Both the position numbers and the translations under genes were made by a program. From positions 11,822,321 through 11,886,320 of the forward strand of contig QVOM02000034.1 in NCBI GenBank assembly GCA_003586115.2: a DNA stretch of 64,000 bases. Reading direction: 5' to 3'. The notes under the pieces were generated by a model that had not been told where the DNA came from, did not search any database, and saw only the letters and a program-made list of their open reading frames with translations. This DNA is from Salvator merianae (taxonomy: Eukaryota > Chordata > Lepidosauria > Squamata > Teiidae). Position 1 is the first letter of the stretch, and every line of letters begins with the position of its first letter. This document shows positions 31,013-41,997 of this stretch, one piece after another.

Positions 31013-32016
31013 GGCTCTTTCCAGGAGTAGAGGCTAGACTCTGGCCTCATCCTTTTTTTTATTTTTATGAAAGAATGTTATTTATCATTTCATTTGCTAG
31101 TCTGGTATACTGGCCTTAAGTGAGAGGAACTGGAGTTAAAAGACTCCAAACAAGCCTTTTATAGTGATCTAAGTCATCCTCTGATTCTGATCCTGGTACT
31201 GAATGGGATTAGCCCATAGTGAATTGAAATACCCCAGCCAATTCTCATGGGAAAAAACCTCAGAAACAATGCTACTGTTCCTGCGTCCATAAAAGTGAGT
31301 AGCAATTCTTACAGAAGCCTTCATACGGAGGCATCTCTAGTCCAGAACTGTATATGTTCCATGGATTCTGTGCAAGCACCATTAGTAAGAAAATGGCTGT
31401 TGAGGACAAAAACAATAGAACTGAAACAATCAGTGCTATCCTTTGTCAGAATTTCTGCTATCTAAACAGGCACTGCCAGTTACATGAAAAGATGTTCTGG
31501 TAAACCATCCTTTGATATCCTCCAGAGACCTCAGACTGCAACTCCCATCTAGCTGGCGCTGATAGGAGTTGTAGTCCAAAGCACCTAGGAAAAGTCTAGT
31601 CCAAAAATTTAGTTTATTTTTTAGTGCCTCCAATTTGTTAGCAGAGCGTGAAATCAGTGCACAATAAAATTCATTTGACATGAGGAATGGGAACAAATAC
31701 ACAAAAAGGGAAATAAAATTTATTGAGCCATAATTGCTGTGGAATTCATCAAAAAGGAGAAAATAGCCATTAGACATTTGGCTCTCTGTTGGATTAAGAA
31801 TGTCTCATTGTGACAGGAGGCAAAAGGTAAAATGGATGACTGCTCAAGACAGGTAAACTACTGTCTACAGTCTATTAAGTACTTCTAGAAATTTGCAGGC
31901 TGTGGCCCCATCCAAACAGGGCCTAAAACATGGAATTATCATGGGGCTGTGTTGTGATTGCCACATGTATCCATGACAGTCCCAACATAACCCCAGGGGA
32001 AAAAGGGTGGAATCTT
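31013..32016. other. CTCFL intron; contains a short hairpin
   Basis: No exon. At 31530-31577 'actgcaactcccatct' faces its approximate inverse 'ataggagttgtagtcc', the well-known dispersed 'ctacaactcccat' palindrome of vertebrate genomes. Nothing else is supported. Confidence 0.45.
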
Positions 32017-32196
32017 GGCCCTTTCTGCACTTGGACTTATTCCAGATTATAGCTCAGAATAGGGACCTGCCATCTACATGCTAGTGCAGACTATGGTAGA
32101 CCCTGGGCAAGACCTTTCATAGTTTGCATTAGCAAGTGCATAGCAGGTCCCTATTCTGAGATATAATCCACAATAAACCCAAGTGCAGAATGGGCC
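32017..32196. mobile_element. Complete palindromic Harbinger-like miniature element
   Basis: Left end GGCCCTTTCTGCACTTGGAC, right end GTGCAGAATGGGCC. The two 55-bp arms are inverted copies sharing 'gattata(g/t)ctcagaatagg' and 'gacctg', with a central 'catgctagtgcagactatgg'. Flanking triplets are TT-rich but not identical, so the duplication is eroded. Sister copies are at 29635 and 22018. Confidence 0.75.
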
Positions 32197-32962
32197 TTTG
32201 TGTTATCACTGTTCAGGATAAATCAGCTCCTACCATGAGATTTTCCCAAATAACGGTATGGATCTGGACACTTGATCCTGTGATCTTTGGCCTGGAAATG
32301 GCCTCCATGCATGCACAGTACCGAAACCCAGCTGGAAATGGCTGCTGCGCATGGGCCGGCAATCATGCATGTCCAGGTATTTGTGCAATCTAAATATCTG
32401 GATGCATGCAGTGCGCCAACAAGGGAGCAAGCATTCAGACAGGTAAGTGCCTACCCTTCCATTTGGCAGAGACATTGAGAGGCAATTGTGAAATCTAAAC
32501 AAGATCCCCGCATTTTCCTCTCACCATCTGGAAGCAGGCTGTGTTACCTATGAGGAATCCCAACTGCACCACAATTCAATTATATGGCACTCAAGCTTGG
32601 TGTGCTGTTCAGCCACATACGTCTGCCACCATATTACTGGCCTCAGCTGTTTTTGTATTCTGTGCTTCAGGTAACATAAAGAAGGTGTTCATTGATCAGC
32701 AAAGTCACCTTCAAAGATTTGCATTTTTATTTGGCTATAATAGTAAGGTGAGGGAAAAGTTCAACAAGATCAGTGTCTGATGTATTGTAAGCGTGATAGT
32801 ACTTCAGAACAACTATTGGCTGTAGCTGTGAGTGGTTTCCACCCCTCTCTTCATAAGAATACCTTGAAACTTTATAATGTTATCCTCTATAAATGCAGTC
32901 ATGCGTAAAATGTTATTTACTAGAATTACAAAGTCTTGTTTGTGATCCATTACACTGAGCAG
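32197..32962. other. CTCFL intron, 3' end
   Basis: No further exon. The stretch 32250-32480 contains 'gatctggacacttgatcc' and 'catgcatgcacagtaccg', which may belong to another degraded DNA element. The acceptor AG is at 32961-32962, preceded by a weak pyrimidine tract. Confidence 0.4.
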
Positions 32963-33077
32963 AATAATATGCGGAAACACGCAGAAAAGTGTGACGAGGC
33001 GATTGCAGCTCAACTGAAAAAACAGAAGATAAAACAGAAAGGAAACAACAGATCAAACCAGGAGGCTGAACAAAAAG
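32963..33077 (+). CDS. CTCFL: CTCFL (BORIS) exon: end of finger 11 and start of the C-terminal domain
   Basis: The exon is 115 nt, phase 0 at its start and phase 1 at its end, with donor AAG|GTAACA. The first codons NNMRKHAEKC finish the atypical C2HC finger 11 (ligands His and Cys), matching the INLHRHSEKC I recall for human CTCFL. The rest, DEAIAAQLKKQKIKQKGNN and RSNQEAEQK, is a basic, low-complexity linker. The RGRKRK-type basic motif of CTCF is not present, only scattered Lys/Arg. The frame is open and continues without conflict into the exon at 38458. Confidence 0.88.
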
Positions 33078-33638
33078 GTAACATTGGAAGTGATCTTGGC
33101 GAAACTGTAGAGCCAGAAGTCTTTTTACTGTATTTGACCATAGAAAGGCGTATTTTATTTATCCATTTGTTAAATTTATTACCCACCCAGGGTGGGTAAT
33201 TATATACGTTGGATTCATCTATTGCTCATCAAGTCCTTTCTCTCCTTGCCAGTTTTGAAATGGATCCTTTGTTTTTATTTGATATTCCTGTTGTCAGTTT
33301 GAATTTTGAAAGCTAATATTTGGGGACATTTCTAATATGGCTCAAGTTATAGCTTAACATGTTACATGGTATGGAGATAGAATACAGCTGCTGTTGTTTT
33401 CTAGATTGAAAACAACTCTAAAGAAGGCAGATTTTTATATTTGTCCTTTTAGGACTTTTTACTGAACAGCCTTTTTACAGAGGCCAGTAATTTGTTGCAG
33501 AGTCTGGAGAAACTTGTACTCTTTTAAGCATGCAGAAGTCACCTGACTGTGGAATGGAAGGCCATTTCCACACTCTCCTTGCCTGGAGCACTCCAACTAT
33601 CCTGGTCCATTCTACTTTGGAATAAGATGTGAGTCACT
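33078..33638. other. CTCFL last intron, 5' part
   Basis: No element recognised. The last intron runs 33078-38457 (5,380 bp). A short 'acccacccagggtgggtaat' palindrome lies at about 33181-33200. Confidence 0.4.
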
Positions 33639-34668
33639 GGGCCTATTTGCACTTGATGGTAGCAAGCATTGAGAATGCTTACTATCCTAGTGCGTTCGCA
33701 GCAGAAAACAGTCAAAGTGACTCAGAATGGGCTTCATCCGCTCCTGATCACTACTACTGGTGGTGCACTAAATTGTAGTCTGCAACCTTACCTGAAGCTC
33801 CTAGTGAGGTTCAGGTAAGATTGCATTCACACTTACCTGCTTGTGCCCATCACACATGCATGATTGCGCGATTAGTCTGTGCTAGCATAGTAAGTGTGAA
33901 AATGATCTGCATTGGGAGGGTGGCGATGCCATCTATCCTACTCCAACACTAACAGCAATGCAGACACACCTAACTGTATGTCCATCTCAGGCACTACCCA
34001 CCCCTGCCAGCGACTGGCCTAGTCATCTGTCAGTCCTGTGTTGCATCCAGTGCACAAGGATGAGGCTGAAAAAGTAGTCTTTGAAGGCAGCATGCCTACC
34101 TCTGTGCAAGGATTCCAATACTGATCTCTGGAGGAAGTGCTTAGGCTTCAAAGATCCCTGTTCTGGACTGATGTGAAAGGTATGATGACAACATGGGATG
34201 GTTGTAGGTCTACAAGGTCTACTGGTAAACCAGGATAAAGACCTTTTGGGCCAGTTCCTGGGCCAGGATAAAGACCTTTTGGGACACTATCCTGGGCCAG
34301 GATAGTGCTATTCCAGTATGGACTAAGTGTACAAAGGAGTCGCTTGGTCCAGTCTACTGACCAAGTAAGCAAAGGACCAAAGTGTTGGAAGAATTAATGA
34401 AATGTAAAACTCCATCTACACTGCATAACCATAGCCATGACCATCAGCAGGATGCCAACATTTGCAGCGTGAATGCCGGTGTCCTGTGCTTGATCTGCAC
34501 TGTGAAAGTGGCCAGGAAGCATCCAGCCACTGTCATGGCGACTGGCTATCAGCTCCCAGTAAAGCTGTGGAGCACAGATTAGGGCTCCACAGCTAACAGT
34601 GATCGGGAGCAGAGGCACTTTGCTAGCAAGCGTCCCTGATGCTCGCTAGTGCAAAGTGCAAACAGGCC
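33639..34668. mobile_element. Composite Harbinger-like element
   Basis: Left end GGGCCTATTTGCACTTGATG, right end GTGCAAACAGGCC after 'gctcgctagtgcaaa'. Both ends and the nearby text match the 8414 family ('aggatgccaacatttgcagc', 'cagccactgtcatggc'). The middle (about 33900-34400) is unrelated and holds a tandem repeat, so it is either a later insertion or two element halves left by rearrangement. Confidence 0.55.
34228..34320. repeat. Short tandem repeat, ~38-bp period
   Basis: 'ccaggataaagaccttttgg' occurs twice (about 34230 and 34264), each linked to 'cctgggccaggata', which appears again near 34300. About 2.5 units. Part of the unit is self-complementary ('cctgggccagg'). Confidence 0.7.
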
Positions 34669-34975
34669 TCTTGATACCAAGTTTGCCTGTCATTCTGATT
34701 CCTGGTTTCCATTAAAAGTATTGCACCCAGAATTCTTATTACTAATATGTTTAAATGGAGCATCAGCCTAAAATGCTGCTTAGTGTGGAACAGATGTTCA
34801 AGTTTTGAACTTAGGCTGTTTTCATACTCACAGCCCTGATTTGCAAATTTAGCAAATTGCAGAAGCATTGCAAAACTTCCATTAATCCAGGCAATTCATG
34901 CAAACTGTAGGTGATCAATGGGGGCATTATATGTTCTTCTTATAGACTTGGGCAAATCCACAATTCAGCCTGTCA

Positions 34976-35118
34976 GGGCGACTCTGCACTGGCTGGTATA
35001 CTGGACCATCATACTAGGAGGCTCCTTTCCACACACTGGTGTGATCTAAGGGAAGCCCCTCCCTTAGACTATACCAGTGTACGTTTGCTGGTCTGGTATA
35101 TTGGCCATGCAAAATCAC
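34976..35118. mobile_element. Palindromic miniature DNA element
   Basis: 'actggctggtatactggacc' at the left is inverted as 'ggtctggtatattggcca' at the right. The centre 'ccacacactggtgtgatcta' and 'agggaagcccctcc' matches 12394-12590 and 55343-55832. Confidence 0.6.
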
Positions 35119-36149
35119 CTTGACCCAGGGCTACCAAAAGCGACTGGCCTTGATAGCTGTGTGATTTCCTCTGGTTTAAAAGATGGCATGACTCTAAATG
35201 TCAGCAGCTGATAGGGTATGAATAAGGCAAGTTTTTGTACACATGTCATGCTCATGGGCTTCCATATGCAACTGGTTAGCCACTCTGAGCACAGGCTGCT
35301 GGACAAGATAGACACTGGATATTTCTTAGGTAACATCTGCACAAGACCAATACCAAATATTATGGGACCATGGGATCCAGTACTACCATGTTCCCTAGTA
35401 AGAAAATACTCAGGGAGTTTTTGACAGGCTGCAGATAAACGTCCCCAGCCTGCAACTTTAAAGTCACAGGTGCACTTTGCACTGCATTGTCTTGTTCCAG
35501 GCACAATCAGCCAGGAGCATGCAGGAGTTAACTTATATTCCACCTTTGCACAACTAGACCTCTGTATGAATGGAATTCAGTTCCCTTTCACCTACAAAGC
35601 TTTCTGTAGGTCAGTTTGGTCTAACTAACCTGCATGCCAGGATAAAAGAGAGTGAGCTGTCCTGACCTGCTTCATACTAAAATAATATAGAGCCTGAGAA
35701 ATCGAAATCGTGAGAGTTTAGGGTTTCTGACTATGAGTTTCATATTCTTCATGAACTTCAGCATCCCTTAGCAATGATCCTGTGGCAAAATTTCTCCCAT
35801 TGAAAGCAAAGGACAATAAAAGTGATGAATGATGCAACACTGCATAGGGCTAATACAAAAAAGTGAGCTTCTGTATGCATATGCCAGCAAACAAAAAAGA
35901 AGCGGAAAAAGAGTTTTAAGGACTTTACTACCACCTCCCCTACAAGAAAGAACATTTTGCTGCAACTGCTAGTTGTCCTGAGCCTGCAAAGATGAAGGGA
36001 AATGCATTCTAGCCATTCTCACCAGCTAGAACATTGAAAATCATTAGTTGATGGCAGCCCCTGCTTTCCAAGGAGTTCGAGAGAATGCACTTCTGATAGC
36101 ACTCTCAGGCAATTAAAAAAAAGCACCTCTGAGGAAGCTTACAGATGGC
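35119..36149. other. CTCFL intron; nothing supported
   Basis: The - strand open frame at 35115-35543 (142 codons) has no recognisable domain and runs over intronic sequence, so it is not called. No other feature was seen. Confidence 0.4.
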
Positions 36150-36584
36150 TTAGGGTGTAATCTCACAAGTATTTTGGGACGCCCCCGGGACAAATTTGGA
36201 ACCCATGAGGCAAAAATAAAATATAAAAGCACCCTTTACTTCATTCTAAAGATTCCTTTTATATGCCCCCGTTGCAGATACAAATAAATGACTCTCAGGG
36301 TGAGTTGTAGTTTGGGACAGACAGAGTAGGAGGCTATGAGGCTCTTGTAGTTAATAGCAGCCTGCTCCTGCCATTAACCAATCATGGAAAATTAAGCCAG
36401 TAGCACCCAGTGAGAAGTAGGGACAGATTAGAAGGCGAGGGTGTGAGGCAGGAAGGGGAAAAGGGGTGTAAGGGTCTTGTTTATTTTTAAAATGTGTGGT
36501 TTGCACTTATTTTTAACATGTCTGAGGATAGAGAACTTCTTGATCAGAGAACACCCAAAAACTGCTCTTTGTGATCACACCTAA
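36150..36584. mobile_element. DNA-transposon-like miniature element
   Basis: Left end TTAGGGTGTAATCTCACA and right end TGTGATCACACCTAA form imperfect inverted repeats, with 'attttggg' and 'acccaaaaa' just inside. The interior shares a block with 20880-21420. There is no coding capacity. The superfamily is uncertain. Confidence 0.6.
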
Positions 36585-36883
36585 GAGACAGTCTGCAGGA
36601 GGGATCGTCCACATGCCAGCCTGCCCCTCCCCCCTCTCATGAACATTCTAGGCTAAAAGAGTCACCTTCTCACATGAGCAGAAAATATCTTCTTTCACTC
36701 TCTCTTGTTTAAAATTTAAATCTAGAATTCATTAACGAAAAGAAATAAAGAAAATGAAAGGCAAAGTCATAAATGTGGTACAGTACAACAAATGTGGTAC
36801 AGAAAAAGCATACAAATATAACTTCACTGATTAATTCAATTCAGGCAGCAAAGCAACAAAGAGAAAAAGGGGGGTAAAAAACA

Positions 36884-37078
36884 GAAGAACAATAAGGAAT
36901 GCCTCATTGGATTGGACCCACGGCTCATCTAGGCCAGCAATCTGTTCTCACAGGGGCCAGGGAAACCCATTAGGAAGTCTTGTGCACACAGCTTGCTCTG
37001 CTTGCAGTCTCCCAGCAGCTGGGCTTCAGAGACAGACCACCTCCTACTGCCCCAACTTCCATGAATATACATCAAGTT
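36884..37078 (-). mobile_element. CR1-like LINE 3' fragment
   Basis: 'agaacaataaggaatgcctc', 'ggctcatctaggccagcaat' and 'ctgttctcacaggggccagg' match, in reverse complement, the 3' portion of squamate CR1. It is short and diverged. Confidence 0.5.
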
Positions 37079-37311
37079 GAAATATATATGTATATGTATG
37101 TAGGTATCATAATCAGCATCCACTATACAGCTAGTCTTTGCTCATTTGTGTAGTCCTGTACCAGCTATCTGTTTGGGTGTATCCCAAAGCAATCACAAAA
37201 TTAGAAATAAAAACGAAGGAGTTTCGTGCTCTGAAGATAAACTTTGGAATTCTTAAAAATACAGACATTATCTTACATTTAACTGAAAGCCTAAGCAAAA
37301 GCTTGGGATTA

Positions 37312-37879
37312 AGACTGTTTCCACACTCGGTCAGTGGAATGGAGCAAGTGGGTGCCTAGTACACTTCATCTGCATGAGACTACTGCTTTTCTGACCCAGA
37401 AATGTCCCAAGAGGTCCCTATTCCAGATTAGCTGTAGACCTATTTGAAGAGGTCTATAACCATACCAATGCAGCCTGTTACAGTCCAGGCATCAGTGCTT
37501 CTACACCTGGTTTGGAACAAGGAAAATGCCACAGCCCCATCTTCAAAGCTAATGTAACCTTCAAAGATCATTTTCAAAACCCCAACACAGAAATAGGCAG
37601 GCTCCCTTCAAAGACTGTTCTGTTAAGCCCCACCCTTGTGCGCCAGACATGACATTAGAGTGACGAGGCCTTTGCCAATCACTGGTAGAGGTGGGCGGGG
37701 CCTTTGATGTGGGATTGAAATAGCAATGGTGCTTTCACATTGCTGCCAGTGTTGGTCCAAAATGGATGGTGTCCCCATCCCTGCCTTCGCAATACAGATG
37801 GCACCTGCTGTGCTTGGTCTGGAACAGGCTGGAGCAGAATAGTTAAACTGGTCCAAGCAAGGTGAGTGCAGAAACGGCC
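37312..37879. mobile_element. Harbinger-like element, 568 bp, TTA target duplication
   Basis: Left end AGACTGTTTCCACAC, right end GTGCAGAAACGGCC, flanked by TTA at 37309-37311 and 37880-37882. The interior phrase 'cacctggt(t/c)tggaacaagg' also appears in the element at 62873-63168. No transposase frame. Identical TWA flanks support a complete insertion. Confidence 0.75.
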
Positions 37880-38457
37880 TTAGTTAAGATTAAAACATTT
37901 CAAAAGGAGAATTGTAAATTTTTTGACATGTCACGTAATCATTTCTGATAAAGAAAAGTCTTCTCTCTTAACATACATGTAGGGCTTAGTAAAAAATTAA
38001 GTGCTTTGCATTTATTAATCTGGGCTGTGCTCACCCCTAGCAAAAAAGATCTCAACGGACCTTTCAGACCATTATGAGTGACCCTTCTGTTCTCGTTTCA
38101 TCTCTCATCCACCTTTTCTAGCCTAGAATTTCATGAGAGGGGCAGACTGGCATATGAACGATTGCACCTATGAACTATCATCTCTAAGCTACCTCAGAGG
38201 ATTTTTCTTCTTTTTCTTTTTTTTTTTAATTGTCTATGAATGTAGCGATGCCTCATGTTTAGTAGGAAGTTCTTTTTCTTTGTTCCAGGGACAACCAGAG
38301 GAGGAGCTGCATTTAGCTGAAATTCTCTTGCTGAAGAGTGTGGCTGCATTACATTGGACAGGGTTATGTGCGCATAACCGCAGCTACCTAATAAATGGAC
38401 AGCTGAATGAGGGCAAATGCCTTGTCTGAAGAGTTCTGTTTTCTCTTTCTCCTTAAG

Positions 38458-38594
38458 GGACTGCCTCTGCGAACTCCCAGGTCTATACATGTTATGCTAT
38501 TCCATCTGGGACATGGGAGAAAGAAGAAGCAATCTCAGACCATGAGGAAGCAGGAATTACTTGTGAAATGATTTTTGACTTGATGGACAAATAG
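38458..38594 (+). CDS. CTCFL: CTCFL (BORIS) terminal coding exon with stop
   Basis: The acceptor 'tctccttaag' precedes 137 coding nt. Two bases complete the Gly codon split with the previous exon (phase 1 donor), then 44 residues and TAG at 38592-38594. The tail TASANSQVYTCYAIPS and GTWEKEEAISDHEEA leads to the terminal motif GITCEMIFDLMDK. This matches the end I recall for mammalian CTCFL (GVTCEMLLNTMDK) and is clearly related to the CTCF end (LTPEMILSMMDR). Matching phase, correct acceptor and a homologous end identify it as the true last exon although it is too short to stand out as an ORF. Confidence 0.88.
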
Positions 38595-38693
38595 AGCAGT
38601 TGATGAAAAACACTGGAGTCAGTAGGAATGTCAGCCATTCAAACCAGTTGGTGTTTCTGCTATATTTCTATGTTTTATGTTTGGGTTAAATTC

Positions 38694-38879
38694 AGCAGCA
38701 GCCAGCGGCTTTAAACCTTGGTGTTCGTGCCCCACGCAAAGCGCCCCATGGCCATTCACGGGGCTTCCGGGCTTCTGTACGGCCTCAGCATGCTGTTCAC
38801 AGCTGGATTGCTTCTAGGTGCAGTCGGATTGATCCCGCAAGCAGTCTCCATCGCACCATTGGGTAAGTGCAAAAAGGCC
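38694..38879. mobile_element. Partial foldback/Harbinger-like element just after the CTCFL stop
   Basis: 'ggctttaaaccttggtgttc' and 'gtgccccacgcaaagc' match the left arm of the palindrome at 11182-11394. The right end 'gtaagtgcaaaaaggccc' followed by TAA is a Harbinger-like terminus. If transcription proceeds past the stop, it would be part of the 3' UTR. Confidence 0.5.
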
Positions 38880-39411
38880 CTAATAGGAGCAAGAAATCAC
38901 AGTGGAGAGATAGCTTAAGTCTTGCTTTCATCTCCAACTATATGACATCTCTTCCCCGTTCACAAATAGTGATTAAGATGAGATCTAAAGCTTGTTTCAC
39001 ACTGGTCATAAGTTGTGCATGCATTGAACACACTGTCCATGCTGTCCGCATTTCTCAGTGGGAGCTTGCAGGAATTACATTTAGTCATCCATTTTGCTTT
39101 GTGCAATTTGTGCTCATGCACACGCACACACACAAAATGTACAATGTTTGTAAAAAGTGATGTCTTGAAGGCTGTCTTGTGGCATTTGCCATATTGAGGA
39201 ACGTACATTAGGCACTCTCATCTTGAGAATCTTGCAGCAAAGCTGGGAGTGTGTGAAGAAGTTCTCAAACAGTGTTATGTGAAACCTGCTAAATGTAGAG
39301 GTGTCTTTGAATTTGTATGAATCCTTAAAAAAAAAAAACAGGAAAAAAGCATGCAGAGACCAACATTCCCTCTAAGGTGTGTATACTTGCTGATAAGGAA
39401 GTCTGCTCTAA

Positions 39412-39858
39412 GGGCCTATGCACATTTGACAGCCTAGAACAATATACTAATATTCTAGGTAGCACAAGACCCTGCAGGGTGGCAGCCATCCTCATTGCGA
39501 GGGCTGGAACAGCCCTGTACTGGGCCTTCCGCACTTGTAGTGCGGTTGGCTGGCCCAACAACCATGACAGTGGCCACAGCAATGTCCAGCTGTTGCCATG
39601 ACAATCAGGGATGCAGCACACGACTGCAGAGTTGCAGCGGCACCACCAGCTTACACCGTTCGCACCTGTAAGAACTGGCCAATCCTGCTGACTGGAAGCG
39701 ATTTAGCCACTCCCGGTCAAGCTGTGGGCAACGATTTTCTTGTCCACAACTGGTAGTGTTCAGGAACGGCTGTAGCTAGTGGCATTCAGGAATGGCTGCT
39801 GATGCACATACCCAGTAAGTGTCCAATCGGTCACTAAGAGTAAAGTGTGAACAGGCCC
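39412..39858. mobile_element. Complete Harbinger-like element, 447 bp, TAA target duplication
   Basis: Left end GGGCCTATGCACATTT, right end AAAGTGTGAACAGGCCC, flanked by TAA at 39409-39411 and 39859-39861. The interior is shared with 8414, 15550 and 41998 ('accatgacagtggccacagc', 'gttgccatgacaatcaggg'). TAA/TTA duplications are the PIF/Harbinger hallmark, so this copy anchors the assignment of the whole family. Confidence 0.85.
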
Positions 39859-40764
39859 TAAGCCCACAACTCATTCTGCTGGCTTATCTTACTATTGAGT
39901 CTTTCTGCCAGATACCTTCTCATTCACCTGGCCTTTTGCTTGCTTTGGAAAGATTTTGACAACAAGCAGACGAAGAGAAGAGTGGGTGAGTATGCAGCTC
40001 GGTGGATGAGCAAGTGACTGTGAGAAAGACACAACACAAGGCAAGAGACTGATAGAAGTTGGCGGGGAACAGGTTCATGATGGTTAATCTGGACAAGCGG
40101 ATCACCAATATAGATTCAGCTGCTTGGATATGGCAGATGGAAAGAACTAATCCTAGGTCCAACGCCACATACTTGATGATCATTGTCATCAGATCTGGGA
40201 TGACCTCAAATGTTAGTTCAACAGCAATCCTTTTAGGATGTAATTGTGATAGCTTAGAATAGCTAATTGTTAAAAAACAGATGTTGCAACACCACATCAA
40301 GGACCATGTGTGCTTGGCCACTTTCACAGGGAACCCTCGTTGCCTCACTTGCATTTTGCCAACAGTTTATCAGCATTTTTAGTTTGCCAGAAGTTTCTTG
40401 CGTAAGAAAGTATCACAGGTGGGTTCTGCAAAAAGGGCTAAACGAGCTTAACCATTTATTTCGGTTTCTTGCAATAGGTACTACCAGAGGGCAGTGATAC
40501 AGTTAATGCAGAGGTCTTGATTTTCCTGCATCTTATAACAATGTAATATGGCAGTCTTTTTGAGCCAAATAACAGTAAGAGTTACTAGAATATTGTTGGC
40601 GTTAAAGAATAAAAATGAAAAGGATCACGTTTTGTTTTAATAAATTTTTCTTTTTTTCAACCAATTTTGTTTGTCACTGGCTTCGTTAACAATCGTATTA
40701 TTGGTTTTCAGAATGCAGTGTCCCCAAAGCAAAATTGGAATAAAAACGCTGTATTGGCAGAGTT

Positions 40765-41585
40765 TTCCATGCTGAATTTTATGTCTGCAGACATTTCACT
40801 ACCACACTAGGTAGCATCATCAGTGCAAATATTCTTTCTTCTTTGGTAATGAGTTGTGCAGCAGTATCCTTCTTTGCTTCTTAGGTTATTGCACTGTGTT
40901 TGTGCTCGTCTAAATAGAGGCTGTGACTCCATTGCCAGGAAAGGCAGTTCTGTTTTGGGCAGATAGGGGAGACATCCCATCTGCAGTGCCTTCCTCACTT
41001 CCATTTTGGAATGAGGAGGCACCATTTTTCATGGCAACTCTGTGCAGGGGGAGAAGAAATTGCCCTGCTTCAGCAGTACATCTGCAAGTAACTGAGTTAT
41101 AAAACGGTCCAGACACTTGCTTCAGATGTACCTGCTGCAACTGAAAATGGAGACAGGGTGTCAGCGGATGCCTTTTCAGGACCACGAGGGTGTCTTAGGG
41201 TAAATGAAGACTCAGCCAGAGTTTTTACATAGATGCTTTTGCATGCAGTGAGGTTGTTGCTATTATAATTGAGGGCTTCATTTGTGTGGATGTCTTTCCG
41301 ATCGACTTCAATCTGAAGTTGTTCATTGTCTAATCTGCAGAAAAAAATATGCAGGAAAGGTAGTCTCTTGTTTTTATCTTCTTCCATTGAGGATTGGATT
41401 GGAGTTGATTCCTCTGAATATGCCATATAGGTATATTCTAGTTGAATTTTTTAAAAGTATAATAAATATATCATTAACATAGTGTTCTGATGTGGGCATA
41501 GTGATACAGAATTCTGGGGTACTAATGTAGTAGTGTTCTGGTATTTGTGAAATCTTAGGTAAGCATCCAACATCATAATTCATAT
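40765..41585 (-). mobile_element. Penelope-like retroelement fragment (RT C-terminus and tail)
   Basis: On the - strand 41583-41374 includes HYVNDIFIILL, corresponding to the RT catalytic YVDD box with Asp changed to Asn. 41426-41097 reads QSSMEEDKNKRLPFLHIFF and IEVDRKDIHTNEALNYNSNN, matching the Penelope MEEE-LPFLDV-VYRKPTHTD-YLH-SNH block with several substitutions. The GIY-YIG endonuclease is missing. The tail near 40800 ('actgatgatgctacctagtg') is the Penelope 3' end. The copy is inactive. Confidence 0.75.
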
Positions 41586-41794
41586 TGTTTTGCTACCATG
41601 TTGTACCATTTTTCATCACTGCACAATTGACAGGTGGTGTGTTATGCTGGAGGGTAGGACTTGCTGTCATAATCATTTATGCAGAAGGAATAGCTGTTCT
41701 TTAATAGATGTTTATAGGCTATTTTTCCCATTTGTGAGCTGTGTGAAACATTTCACACTCATTGGATCTCACTGTAATGGTGAATATCTGTAAC

Positions 41795-41885
41795 TCAGAA
41801 CTGGAATATTGCATCATCAGAGTCCTCTGAGCTGAATTTTCTTTCTTGCTACCTGACTAGGTAGCATCATCATTGCAAATGTTCT
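41795..41885 (-). mobile_element. Second Penelope-like tail
   Basis: 'ctacctgactaggtagcatc' and 'atcattgcaaatgttctttc' repeat the tail seen at about 40800-40835 ('ccacactaggtagcatcatc', 'agtgcaaatattctttc'). Either a second short copy or a tandem end of the same element. Confidence 0.55.
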
Positions 41886-41997
41886 TTCTTGGTTATATAG
41901 CAGCTAGTCTATGCATGTCTTGGCAAATGAGATTCTCTAGAAACCTGACATTCAGATAGATCAGCTATTAACAAACATATAGACCTCTGGGCATGTT

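Larger units (their letters stand above)
38595..40640 (+). other. Probable CTCFL 3' UTR and downstream region
   Basis: No AATAAA was seen close to the stop. The first ones I noticed downstream are AATAAA at 40608-40613 and again near 40638, followed by T/GT-rich sequence, so a long 3' UTR is possible but unproven. The region includes two Harbinger-like elements (38694-38879, 39412-39858) and a poly(A) run near 39329. Confidence 0.3.

Noticed and set aside
35115..35543. 142-codon - strand frame
   Set aside because: Intronic, no known motif, and partly overlaps a palindromic element.
38386..38391. AATAAA as a polyadenylation signal for CTCFL
   Set aside because: It lies in the last intron, before the terminal exon.
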